From: Ewingella sp049889095
GTDB taxonomy: Bacteria; Pseudomonadota; Gammaproteobacteria; Enterobacterales; Enterobacteriaceae
DNA length: 64,000 bases
Direction: 5' to 3' (one strand)
Assembly (NCBI GenBank): GCA_049889095.1
Contig: JBLJFK010000002.1
Shown: in pieces, positions 25,279 to 34,184 of the stretch
Position numbering within the stretch: the first letter of the stretch is position 1
Layout: each line of letters begins with the position of its first letter
Notes under the pieces: generated by a model
Told to the model about the DNA's origin: nothing
Seen by the model: the letters and a program-made list of their open reading frames with translations, nothing else
The model's database searches: none
Position numbers and translations under genes: made by a program

Positions 25279-26067
25279 ATGCATAACAGTGCCCCCCTGA
25301 ATGGCCCTAAAGCCCTTGGCGCTTTTTTACGCGCCCATCGCGAACGAACGACTCCGCAGGCTGTGGGTCTGCCAACGTCAGCACGTCGCCGTACCAGCGG
25401 CTTACGTCGTGAGGAGCTGGCGCAAATCAGCGGCATCAGCACGACCTGGTACACCTGGATCGAGCAGGGCCGAGATATATCAATATCGGCCGCGACACTT
25501 GACCAGTTGGCGATGGCGCTGTGCCTGCAAGCCGCTGCCCGGGAATATTTATTCAGCCTTGCCGGAGTGAAAGATCCGCTGGCACGCCCGGCAGACAATG
25601 AACCGGATAATGCAGTCAGTGACTGCGTTCATCAACTGGCCTGCCCCGGTTATCTGCTGGACAGCGCCTGGAATGTGCTGGCATGGAATTCGCAGGCAGA
25701 ACAGCTTTTTGCGGGCTGGCTCGGAGTGGATCCGCAGCCTAATCTGCTACGATTTATGTTTCTGCACCCACTGGCGACACGTTTAGTGATCAACTGGCCA
25801 CAGCGGGCAAAACGCGTAGTCGCTGAATTTCGTGCTGAAACCGGACACTACGCCCACTCAGATGACATTCGCCAGTGCGTGATGAGATTATGTAATGAAA
25901 GTGAAGCGTTTAATCTTTGGTGGACACAACAGGAGGTGCTGGGCCGTGAAGGCGGCGAGCGGCGCTTCAAACATCCCATTCGCGGCGAAATCACCTACCG
26001 TCAGCAAACCTTTTCACCGGCAGGCCATGCAGAGTTCAAACTCGTGATGTTGGTTGAACAGGTCTAA
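25279..26067 (+). CDS. XRE-type helix-turn-helix regulator with MmyB-like ligand domain
   Basis: A 262-residue regulator. The N-terminal Cro/C1 helix-turn-helix (about residues 8-80) contains RRTSGLRREELAQISGISTTWYTWIEQGRDISISAATLDQLA, the hallmark of the MmyB/SCO4944 group. The C-terminal two thirds form that group's PAS-like ligand domain (NVLAWNSQAEQLFAGW onward). These usually repress a divergent neighbouring gene, here yafE. The ATG at 25279 has ATAAGG upstream. A GTG at 25267 is the alternative. Confidence 0.85.
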   Translation: MHNSAPLNGPKALGAFLRAHRERTTPQAVGLPTSARRRTSGLRREELAQISGISTTWYTWIEQGRDISISAATLDQLAMALCLQAAAREYLFSLAGVKDPLARPADNEPDNAVSDCVHQLACPGYLLDSAWNVLAWNSQAEQLFAGWLGVDPQPNLLRFMFLHPLATRLVINWPQRAKRVVAEFRAETGHYAHSDDIRQCVMRLCNESEAFNLWWTQQEVLGREGGERRFKHPIRGEITYRQQTFSPAGHAEFKLVMLVEQV

Positions 26068-26147
26068 TTGACAGACAGCTAACGGATGTGTGAGGCTAAA
26101 TTTGTTATCAAAATGAAGATGTGTTTAACGCAAATGATCAGGAAATT

Positions 26148-26705
26148 ATGATGATAATTCGTCAACTGTATCAGGACAGCCATACCGAAATCCGCGTCGC
26201 CACTGAACTGGAAGCCGAACTGCATTTAGATGCTATCCGGGCCTCGGTGCAGGAGATTGGTGCATGGGAAAGCTGGTGTAACGAGCAGTATCAGCTCGAA
26301 GACAGCCGCAAATATCTGATCGACTCCGAGCAAAAACGTCATCGCGGCGTCGAATTCAATTTTTGCCTGTTTGATCGTGCCAGCGGCCAGCTCATTGGCT
26401 CAGTCGGCGTTAACCGCATCAATCAGGATTATAAGTTCGCCAACATAGGTTACTGGATCCGCACCGGTTTCACCGGTCACTCGCTGGCACCGCTGGCGGT
26501 CAAGGTCGCTGCGCGCTTTGCGTTCGACGAGCTGGCCCTGACGCGCCTTGAAATTGTCGCGATGGAAGGCAATCACCGCAGTTGCCGGGTAGCTGAAAAA
26601 GCCGGTGCAGTAGCCGAAGGTCTGCACCGCAACCGCCTTTATTATCGTGGGAAACCCAAAAATGCCTGGGTTTACTCACTCATCCCCGGCGATGTATCAG
26701 CCTGA
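26148..26705 (+). CDS. GNAT family N-acetyltransferase (RimJ/RimL-like)
   Basis: A 185-residue acetyltransferase of the RimJ/RimL branch. GYWIRTGFTGHSLAPLAVKVAARFAF carries the acetyl-CoA loop, followed by LTRLEIVAMEGNHRSCRVAEKAGAVAEG, the usual motif A/B end. The substrate is not predictable; it could be a protein N terminus or an amine. The ATG at 26148 is preferred, with CAGGA upstream. A GTG nine codons earlier is possible. sseA follows in the same direction. Confidence 0.85.
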   Translation: MMIIRQLYQDSHTEIRVATELEAELHLDAIRASVQEIGAWESWCNEQYQLEDSRKYLIDSEQKRHRGVEFNFCLFDRASGQLIGSVGVNRINQDYKFANIGYWIRTGFTGHSLAPLAVKVAARFAFDELALTRLEIVAMEGNHRSCRVAEKAGAVAEGLHRNRLYYRGKPKNAWVYSLIPGDVSA

Positions 26706-26755
26706 CGACGGGATCAGTAACCACGACCCTATACAATCTGAATAAGGCCCTGAAC

Positions 26756-27601
26756 ATGACTTCTTCTGCGCATATTGTCTCCACCGGGTGGCTGGCAAAA
26801 AACCTTAACTCGCCTGGCCTAGTGATCATTGACTGTCGCAAATCAAAACCGGGTATCACTCCACCGTTAGATTTCCACGGCAAATATCTTGAAACGCATA
26901 TCCCTGGCGCGATTTATGTTGAAGTCGACAGCATTTCAGATTGCAGCACCGGATTGCCGCATATGATGCCAACCGCTGAGGAATTCTCCGCATCAATGGG
27001 CCGTCTCGGTATCGCCGACACGCAAACCATCATTCTTTATGATGAAGGCGACTTATTCTCCGCACCGCGCGTCTGGTGGATGCTAACCAGCTTTGGTGCC
27101 AAAACTGTTCGCGTGCTGGATGGTGGGCTTAATGCCTGGAAAGTGGAGGGACGTCCGACTGAGAGTGGCGAAATTTCCCGTGTGCCAACCACCTTCAATG
27201 CCAAACTGGTCCGCCCGGTGGTGGTAAGTGCCAGTCAGGTACAGGACGCTTTGGGCAACGTGCAAATCATTGATGCGCGTCCACTGGGCCGTTTCAAAGC
27301 GGAACAGCCTGAACCGCGTCCGCGCCTGCACGGCGGCCATATTCCCGGCAGCCTCAGCGTACCTTTCACCGAACTGACGGAAAATGGCTACCTGAAGTCA
27401 CCGCAAGCATTAAAGGCGACTTTTGAGAGACTGGGTGTGGAACTGAATAAGCCAGTGATCACGACCTGTGGCTCCGGCGTAACCGCTGCGGCGCTGGCGT
27501 TTGGGTTGGATTCGCTCGGTGTAGAAGACGTGATGTTGTACGACGGTTCGTGGGCTGAATGGGGCAATATAGACGAAGACTACCCGATCGAAACGCACTG
27601 A
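26756..27601 (+). CDS. sseA: 3-mercaptopyruvate sulfurtransferase SseA
   Basis: Transfers sulfur from 3-mercaptopyruvate to a thiol acceptor or cyanide. The 281-residue protein has two rhodanese domains. The catalytic loop CGSGVTAA with C238 is the mercaptopyruvate type (CG[S/T]GVTA) rather than the thiosulfate type. The N-terminal TGWLAKNLNSPGLVIIDCRK and HIPGAIYVEVDSISD agree with the E. coli enzyme in length and sequence. It is convergent with the agp-like gene. Confidence 0.95.
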   Translation: MTSSAHIVSTGWLAKNLNSPGLVIIDCRKSKPGITPPLDFHGKYLETHIPGAIYVEVDSISDCSTGLPHMMPTAEEFSASMGRLGIADTQTIILYDEGDLFSAPRVWWMLTSFGAKTVRVLDGGLNAWKVEGRPTESGEISRVPTTFNAKLVRPVVVSASQVQDALGNVQIIDARPLGRFKAEQPEPRPRLHGGHIPGSLSVPFTELTENGYLKSPQALKATFERLGVELNKPVITTCGSGVTAAALAFGLDSLGVEDVMLYDGSWAEWGNIDEDYPIETH

Positions 27602-27628
27602 AGAGTGCTTATGCTAATGCATCAAAAA

Positions 27629-27664
27629 TCCGTCACTGCACAGGATTCAGTGTGCAGTGACGGA
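27629..27664 (-). terminator. Terminator after the agp-like gene
   Basis: A 14-base perfect stem (27629-27642 with 27651-27664, TCCGTCACTGCACA and its complement) with an eight-base loop. On the minus strand TTTTTG follows. Confidence 0.85.
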
Positions 27665-27684
27665 ATAAGTACCTATTGAACAGA

Positions 27685-28980
27685 TTAGCCTTGCAGGTCT
27701 TTTTGTAGCGCCTGAGTGAATTTCTCCATTGGGCAAAAACCTTGCTTGTCGATTTCACAACCTTCGATTTGCAGGGTTACGCGCTGTGGCGGATTTTTTA
27801 AACTCAGCGCCGTGTTATTGCGGATCTGTTTCGCCGTCGGATAAACGTATTCAATTTTCATCAGGTCTTGGTTGGCTTTGGCATCATGCCAGCGCTGAAA
27901 TACCACGGCACCGCTGATCGGTGTGCGTTCGTACTGACCCGGCAAGGTGTAATCTTTGGTTTTCAGTGCTGCCAGCAGAGAGGCAATGTTAGAGTCATGT
28001 CCGACCATAAGGGCCAGCCTGGCCTGTTGTGCTGACTGTTGATCTGCCGATTTCGCATCACTCTTCTTCAGCGCACCGGAAATAAACGTCAACAGAGGTT
28101 TCGCCGCATTGGCTGCGATCGCTGGCGAGCCGAACAACGTTTCATGGTAGAGGTTTTTAATGGTTTCCAGTTTTGTCCACTGCTCTGGCGTGGTGATCTG
28201 TCCCCAGGCGACATCTTTCATCGGGAAGCCTTCGTAATACTGCAACATAAAGGCATCAGTGGCGCCAGTGGCCATACGTAAAGGTCCGGTAATGCCTGGT
28301 TCTTTGCCCTGAGTGAGGACAACACTCGATGATTGGGAGGCCAAATCACACTGTTTGTCCTGCTTACACAGTTTGGAGTTCTGATAATCCATCACTTTTT
28401 GCAGCAACAAATAATTCGGTTTCAACCGTTGATTGAGGCCATCAATTCCCCCCTCACCCGCATGCTGACTAATCGAGTTAAGCGCATCTGTTTTGAATTT
28501 TTCGTTCACGTCTGCAGTAATAATCGGGTTGAACACCGGGTCCATTTTGCCAATGTCAACGCGGTTCACCACCGCCACATCGCAGCCGGGGAATGCACCA
28601 GTCACGAAATGCTTCGCGGTATCAATCGTGCGCGGCAGACTGTTTGCGTAGGCAAAGACCTGGCCGCCAGTCGGACATTGTGTCGCAGGCAGCACCCGGG
28701 TTTTCGCCAGCCATGCGCGGAAATACTGGCCCATATGCTCTTCAACTTTTCCGCCTTTAGGGGTCAGTAACCCACCTTCTGTTTGCCATTTTGGCCAGGC
28801 ATGAGTGGTCGACTCGGCCAGGACATCACCGTAGTTCACCAGCGGTGCACGGATCCCGTGACGGCTCATGATCAGAACCTGTTGCAGCTCAAGGGACGTG
28901 TTGGCGGCAAAAGAAGGGGCTGACATCGGCAGCAGGCAGGCTAACGCTGTCAGTGTAAAAGCGCGGTGTACAGTTTTCAC
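27685..28980 (-). CDS. agp: Periplasmic glucose-1-phosphatase/phytase, histidine acid phosphatase family
   Basis: A 431-residue secreted phosphatase: a Sec signal peptide (cut near SFA-AN, residue 26), then the histidine acid phosphatase active site RHGIRAP (R40, H41) and the proton-donor motif MVGHDSN. Length and features such as NSLPRTIDTAKHFVTGAFPGC, LQYYEGFPM and the C-terminal GFCPMEKF match Agp. E. coli Agp, as I recall it, has Asn-Leu where this protein has the canonical Gly-Ile after the catalytic histidine. This one may therefore be less restricted to glucose-1-phosphate and could hydrolyse phytate. Paired cysteines (for example C182/C189) suit periplasmic disulfides. Confidence 0.85.
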   Translation of the reverse strand: MKTVHRAFTLTALACLLPMSAPSFAANTSLELQQVLIMSRHGIRAPLVNYGDVLAESTTHAWPKWQTEGGLLTPKGGKVEEHMGQYFRAWLAKTRVLPATQCPTGGQVFAYANSLPRTIDTAKHFVTGAFPGCDVAVVNRVDIGKMDPVFNPIITADVNEKFKTDALNSISQHAGEGGIDGLNQRLKPNYLLLQKVMDYQNSKLCKQDKQCDLASQSSSVVLTQGKEPGITGPLRMATGATDAFMLQYYEGFPMKDVAWGQITTPEQWTKLETIKNLYHETLFGSPAIAANAAKPLLTFISGALKKSDAKSADQQSAQQARLALMVGHDSNIASLLAALKTKDYTLPGQYERTPISGAVVFQRWHDAKANQDLMKIEYVYPTAKQIRNNTALSLKNPPQRVTLQIEGCEIDKQGFCPMEKFTQALQKDLQG

Positions 28981-29144
28981 GTGGTGATCCTCTTAGTTTT
29001 CCCTGGAATAGAAATACACCGTTGCCCAATCTGTTCACCAGACTGATTCCAAGGGTGAATTTCCAGCATAGGGGAATATATGCTAACAGGGAGGGATCAA
29101 GGTCACATCAACACGCCAGTAATGACACTTTTATGACAGCCGGG

Positions 29145-29741
29145 TCAGAATTGATAACGTAGCCAGCCAAAAAATACATTCCCGTTATTGTAAGTCCCGG
29201 GGATATAGGTCGCCTGAAAACTCAGCTTGTTATAACTTATAGAGACCAACGGCAGCACAATCGGTATGGGTATATAAGCGTAATCGTCGCGTGCAGTGAT
29301 GGCGGCGGTGTATCCCAGCCCCAATCGGAAATTCTTATCCTCGGCCGGTTGCCATATTTTTTCATAGCCATAGCCACCGATAGGCTCCCATTTATTATGG
29401 GAGTCTTTGAAGGCCATTAAATAGATGCCATGCCAGTCACCATTTGAATCATAACGGGAAATGCCATAACCGCCGCCCCAAGGGCGCTCGTTATAGCTGT
29501 CCGTTTTCTCTTTGTCATAGGTCAGACGGTTATGCCAGGTGATCGCGGGCAGATAAATATCTTTAGCGGGTGAGTCATTCCAGGTGATGGAAACATCATT
29601 TTTCCACGAGTCCCACCATCCCATGAAACCCGGCCTTGCTGGTGTAGACGAAGAGGTACTGTCAGGACTGGCGAAAGCAGGCACTACAAAAAAACCAGAT
29701 AATATAACTACCCAGCAAATCATTTTTTTTAAAATAACCAT
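29145..29741 (-). CDS. pagP: Lipid A palmitoyltransferase PagP
   Basis: Outer-membrane beta-barrel enzyme that moves palmitate from phospholipid to lipid A. The 198-residue precursor has a signal peptide (to about ASP, residue 26) and keeps the PagP landmarks ITWHNRL (catalytic His), YDKEKTDSYNERPWGGGYGIS, MAFKDSHNKWEPI (Asp-Ser pair) and IPGTYNNGNVFFGWLRYQF. The ATG at 29741 has GGGAG 11 bases upstream, and that ribosome site is inside a five-base-pair hairpin (29752-29768). Confidence 0.95.
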   Translation of the reverse strand: MVILKKMICWVVILSGFFVVPAFASPDSTSSSTPARPGFMGWWDSWKNDVSITWNDSPAKDIYLPAITWHNRLTYDKEKTDSYNERPWGGGYGISRYDSNGDWHGIYLMAFKDSHNKWEPIGGYGYEKIWQPAEDKNFRLGLGYTAAITARDDYAYIPIPIVLPLVSISYNKLSFQATYIPGTYNNGNVFFGWLRYQF

Positions 29742-29969
29742 TTAAATTAAAGCTCCCTAGTTAGGAGCCATAATAGCAATTTTTATTACATGAGTTTTAA
29801 ACCGCACAGGGCAAATTTGTAAGGAAATATTCAAATTCTTATTCTTTAGAAACCCTCAGTTTAAATACTGGAGAAGCTATAATGTTTAATATGCCAGGAA
29901 TCTCAATCACATAGCCTTAAAATATAAATCCACTTTAAACGAATGATAAAAATATAGAGGATTTATCAA

Positions 29970-30002
29970 AAAAAACCGGAACAAAAATCGCTCCGGTTTT
30001 TC
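29970..30002 (-). terminator. Terminator after purL
   Basis: AAAAACCGGA (29971-29980) pairs with TCCGGTTTTT (29992-30001) and is flanked by A and T runs, 17 bases past the purL stop. The remaining 29742-29969 is AT-rich and contains the pagP promoter region. Confidence 0.85.
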
Positions 30003-30017
30003 ACACTCCGTCAGGCA

Positions 30018-33000
30018 TTAGCCAAGCTGTTTGCGCGCATTGCGGAACATGCGCATCCACGGGCTGTCTTCACCCCACTCTTCCGGGTGCCATGAGTTAC
30101 TGACGGTACGGAATACACGCTCAGGGTGAGGCATCATAACGGTGACGCGGCCTGACAGGTTAGTGACGGCGGTGATACCGTTAGGTGAACCGTTAGGGTT
30201 AGCCGGATAGGCTTCCGTCACTCGACCGTTGTTATCTACAAAACGCAGTGCGATCAAATCGGCATGTTCAAGCTGAGAGAGATGCACAGCATCGCGCACT
30301 TCAACATGGCCTTCGCCGTGAGATACCGCAATTGGCATCCGCGAACCGACCATTCCCTGCATCAGCAGCGACGGACTGGCGGTGACTTCTACCAGGCTGA
30401 AGCGTGCTTCAAAACGGTCAGACAGATTACGCACAAAGCGCGGCCAGTGTTCTGCACCCGGAATAAGCTCTTTCAGGTTGGACATCATCTGGCAACCATT
30501 GCACACGCCGAGCGCCAAAGTTTGCGGACGATGGAAAAAGTCTTCGAACTCATCGCGAACGCGGTCATTGAACAGCACTGACTTCGCCCAGCCTTCGCCT
30601 GCTCCCAGTACGTCGCCATATGAGAAGCCGCCGCACGCTACCAGCGTGTGGAACGCCTGCAAATCGCGGTGTCCGGCCAGCAAGTCACTCATGTGGACGT
30701 CGACTGCATCAAAACCTGCACGGTGGAAAGCAGCAGCCATTTCAATATGAGAATTAACGCCCTGCTCACGCAGCACGGCCACTTTCGGGCGAGCACCTTT
30801 GGCAATGTAAGGTGCTGCAACGTCTTCATCAGGGGCAAAGCTCAGTTTAACGTTCAGACCCGGATCGCGATCGTGGGTTTTGGCTTCATGCTCCTGGTCA
30901 GCACACTCCGGGTTGTCGCGCAGACGCTGCATCTGCCAGGTGGTTTCGGCCCACCAGGTACGCAAGGTTGTGCGGCTTTCGCTGTACACCGGTTGGCCAT
31001 CCTGGGTAATGATAAAGCGATCGCCCGCCTCAACACTGCCCAGATAGTGGCTGCATTCACCCAGACCGAATTTTGCCAGCGTCTGCTCGACGCCAGCGCG
31101 ATCTTCAGCCCGCACCTGAACAACGGCGCCCAGCTCTTCATTAAATAGCGCGGCCAGCCTGTCTTTCCCTAATGCAGCAATATCCACCGTCAGACCACAG
31201 TGACCGGCAAATGCCATCTCGGCCAGCGTCACTAACAGGCCGCCATCAGAGCGGTCGTGATAAGCCAATAGTTTACGATCGGCAACCAGCGCCTGCATGG
31301 CGTTAAAGAAGCCGCCCAGCTGTTCTGCACTGCGGACATCAGCCGGTGTGTCACCAAGTTGGCGATAGACCTGCGCCAGCGCCGTAGCGCCTAAAGCGTT
31401 ATGGCCGCAGCCGAGATCCACCAGCAGTAACGCGGTGTCACCCTTGTCGGTACGCAATTGCGGCGTCACCGTGCTCCGCACGTCTTCGACACGGGCAAAA
31501 GCGGTGATCACCAAAGACAGCGGCGAGGTCATTTCACGCTCTTCGTTACCTTCCTGCCAGCGCGTTTTCATCGACATAGAGTCTTTGCCGACCGGAATGG
31601 TAATACCCAGCGCAGGACAGAGTTCTTCACCGACGGCTTTCACCGCAGCGTAAAGACCCGCATCTTCACCCGGATGACCGGCAGCAGACATCCAGTTGGC
31701 GGAAAGCTTCACACGCTTCAGATTGCCGATTTCGACGGCAGCCAGGTTAGTCAGTGCTTCGCCCACGGCCATACGGCCCGAGGCGGCAAAGTCCAGCAAG
31801 GCGATGGGAGCACGTTCGCCCAGTGACATGGCTTCACCATGGTAGCTGTCGAGGCTGGCGGTAGTGACCGCACAGTCGGCTACCGGGATTTGCCACGGAC
31901 CGACCATCTGGTCACGCGCGACCATACCGGTCACGGTGCGGTCACCGATGGTGATCAGGAAGGTTTTTTCCGCCACAGCAGGCAAATGCATAACGCGTTT
32001 TACCGCTTCGGTAAGCTGAATATTTTCTGCATCCAGGCTGTCACCTAACGCTTTCAGCGTTGTCACATCGCGGGTCATCTTCGGCGTTTTACCCAGCAGC
32101 ACATCCAGCGGCATGTCGATCGGCTGGTTGTTGAAGTGACTATCTTCGAGAGAAAGGTGCATCTCCTCAGTGGCTTCACCGATCACCGCGTAAGGTGTGC
32201 GCTCACGTTTACAGATCGCGTCAAACTCAGCCAACTGCGCCGGAGAAACCGCCAGCACGTAGCGCTCCTGAGATTCGTTACACCACACTTCCAGCGGGCT
32301 CATGCCCGGCTCGTCGTTCAGAATGTCTCGCAGCTGGAAACGGCCACCACGGTTGCCGTCGCTGACCAGCTCAGGCATAGCATTGGACAAACCGCCAGCC
32401 CCCACGTCATGAATAAACAAAATCGGATTGGCTTCACCCTGTTCCCAGCAACGGTCGATCACTTCCTGACAGCGACGTTCCATTTCAGGGTTATCGCGCT
32501 GTACCGACGCGAAATCCAGATCGGCATCAGACTGGCCAGAGGCCATAGAGGAAGCTGCACCGCCGCCCAGACCGATGTTCATCGCCGGGCCGCCAAGCAC
32601 AATCAGTTTCGCGCCAACGGTGATCTCGCCTTTCTGCACGTGATCGGCGCGGATGTTGCCGATACCGCCAGCCAGCATGATGGGTTTGTGATAACCGCGC
32701 AGCTCAGGGCCATTGTGGCTGTTGACATTTTCTTCGTAAGTACGGAAATATCCCAGCAGCGCAGGACGTCCAAATTCGTTGTTGAACGCAGCGCCACCCA
32801 GCGGACCGTCAGTCATGATTTCAAGCGCGGTCACGATGCGGTCTGGCTTACCGAAGTTCTCTTCCCACGGTTGTTCAAAACCAGGAATACGCAGGTTAGA
32901 TACGGAAAAACCGACCAGACCGGCTTTCGGTTTAGCACCACGGCCGGTAGCACCTTCGTCACGGATTTCACCGCCTGAACCGGTTGCAGCACCCGGCCAC

Positions 33001-33905
33001 GGAGAGATGGCGGTCGGATGGTTATGGGTTTCGACTTTCATCAGGATATGCGCCTGCTCCTGATGGAAGTTATACAGGCCGTCCGCATTGGCATAAAAGC
33101 GCCCTACTTGTGAACCTTCCATCACGGCAGCGTTGTCTTTATAGGCCGAAAGCACGTGATCCGGCGTCTGCTCAAAGGTGTTTTTGATCATCTTGAACAG
33201 CGACTTTGGCTGTTCCTGACCATCGATGATCCAGTCTGCATTAAAAATCTTATGGCGACAGTGTTCGGAGTTGGCCTGCGCGAACATATAAAGCTCAATA
33301 TCGGTTGGGTTGCGCCCCAGCGACGTAAAAGCGTCCATCAGATAATCGATTTCATCCTGCGCCAGTGCCAGGCCCAGTTTACTGTTGGCGGCTTCCAGCG
33401 CGCCGCGGCCTTCGCCGTGGATATCAACCGACTGAACCGGTGCGGGTTGATGGTGGGCAAACAGAGCCTGTGCATCTTCCATCTGCCCGAACAGGGTTTC
33501 CATCATTCGGTCATGCAGCAGCACACCTAAGTGCGCCCACTGCTCGTCAGTCAGCGTTGCAGCCTGGATGTAAAACGCCAGACCACGCTCAAGACGTAAC
33601 ACCTGAGAGAGGCCGCAGTTATGCGCAATATCCGTCGCTTTGGAAGACCAAGGGGAGATCGTGCCCGGACGCGGAGTAACCAGTAATAAGCGACCTGCAG
33701 GAGCGTGTTCAGCGAGAGAAGGACCGTATTTAAGAAGTCGTTGTAATTTGGTTTTTTCATCCGGGCTCAGCGGAACGCTGACGTCGGCAAAGTGTACATA
33801 TTCTGCGTAAATATCACTGACCGGAAGATGGGCTTCCTGACAGCGGGACAACAACTTGTTAATGCGAAAAGCCGACAAAGCGGGCGAACCACGCAGTATT
33901 TCCAT
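30018..33905 (-). CDS. purL: Phosphoribosylformylglycinamidine synthase PurL
   Basis: Fourth step of purine synthesis: FGAR, glutamine and ATP give FGAM. The 1295-residue single-chain enzyme has an N-terminal PurS-like domain, a linker, the ATP-binding synthetase domains (AQANSEHCRHKIFNADW, ETHNHPTAISPWPGAATGSGGEIRDEGATG, HDVGAGGLSNAMPELV), and a C-terminal glutamine amidotransferase domain with the nucleophile in LGVCNGCQMM and its His/Glu partner in HPERVFR. The ATG at 33905 gives MEILRGSP and the exact E. coli length. A GTG two codons earlier (33911) is better spaced from GAGAG and may be used instead. Confidence 0.97.
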   Translation of the reverse strand: MEILRGSPALSAFRINKLLSRCQEAHLPVSDIYAEYVHFADVSVPLSPDEKTKLQRLLKYGPSLAEHAPAGRLLLVTPRPGTISPWSSKATDIAHNCGLSQVLRLERGLAFYIQAATLTDEQWAHLGVLLHDRMMETLFGQMEDAQALFAHHQPAPVQSVDIHGEGRGALEAANSKLGLALAQDEIDYLMDAFTSLGRNPTDIELYMFAQANSEHCRHKIFNADWIIDGQEQPKSLFKMIKNTFEQTPDHVLSAYKDNAAVMEGSQVGRFYANADGLYNFHQEQAHILMKVETHNHPTAISPWPGAATGSGGEIRDEGATGRGAKPKAGLVGFSVSNLRIPGFEQPWEENFGKPDRIVTALEIMTDGPLGGAAFNNEFGRPALLGYFRTYEENVNSHNGPELRGYHKPIMLAGGIGNIRADHVQKGEITVGAKLIVLGGPAMNIGLGGGAASSMASGQSDADLDFASVQRDNPEMERRCQEVIDRCWEQGEANPILFIHDVGAGGLSNAMPELVSDGNRGGRFQLRDILNDEPGMSPLEVWCNESQERYVLAVSPAQLAEFDAICKRERTPYAVIGEATEEMHLSLEDSHFNNQPIDMPLDVLLGKTPKMTRDVTTLKALGDSLDAENIQLTEAVKRVMHLPAVAEKTFLITIGDRTVTGMVARDQMVGPWQIPVADCAVTTASLDSYHGEAMSLGERAPIALLDFAASGRMAVGEALTNLAAVEIGNLKRVKLSANWMSAAGHPGEDAGLYAAVKAVGEELCPALGITIPVGKDSMSMKTRWQEGNEEREMTSPLSLVITAFARVEDVRSTVTPQLRTDKGDTALLLVDLGCGHNALGATALAQVYRQLGDTPADVRSAEQLGGFFNAMQALVADRKLLAYHDRSDGGLLVTLAEMAFAGHCGLTVDIAALGKDRLAALFNEELGAVVQVRAEDRAGVEQTLAKFGLGECSHYLGSVEAGDRFIITQDGQPVYSESRTTLRTWWAETTWQMQRLRDNPECADQEHEAKTHDRDPGLNVKLSFAPDEDVAAPYIAKGARPKVAVLREQGVNSHIEMAAAFHRAGFDAVDVHMSDLLAGHRDLQAFHTLVACGGFSYGDVLGAGEGWAKSVLFNDRVRDEFEDFFHRPQTLALGVCNGCQMMSNLKELIPGAEHWPRFVRNLSDRFEARFSLVEVTASPSLLMQGMVGSRMPIAVSHGEGHVEVRDAVHLSQLEHADLIALRFVDNNGRVTEAYPANPNGSPNGITAVTNLSGRVTVMMPHPERVFRTVSNSWHPEEWGEDSPWMRMFRNARKQLG

Positions 33906-34002
33906 AATCACAGATCTCTCGTCTTCGAAGCCACTGATAGCAGTGCTTCATTGGGCGCAACAGGGGGGAAACGCGGACTATTATAAAGAAACCCTGAGCC
34001 CG

Positions 34003-34018
34003 ACGAAACCGTTTGCGC
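34003..34018 (-). promoter_or_regulatory. PurR operator of purL
   Basis: ACGAAACCGTTTGCGC differs at two positions from the PurR box (ACGAAAACGTTTGCGT orientation). It is about 98-113 bases upstream of the purL start and fits known purine repression of purL. Confidence 0.75.
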
Positions 34019-34184
34019 ATTGAATATTCATATTAACCAAAAGCCATGCTATTAGAGTGGTTATTATGAATAAAGTTGCAGCCTGTCGTTTTGTTGAGCA
34101 AAATGCGTCGGCACTGGGAATATAACCATAGTAATGACAGCGTTTAAACTCGCAAAAATAATAGTGCCGCAGAGAGATAACTAT

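Noticed and set aside
32136..32978. A 280-codon open frame on the plus strand
   Set aside because: Lies wholly antisense to the conserved PurL core. The composition is what the complement of a coding strand gives.
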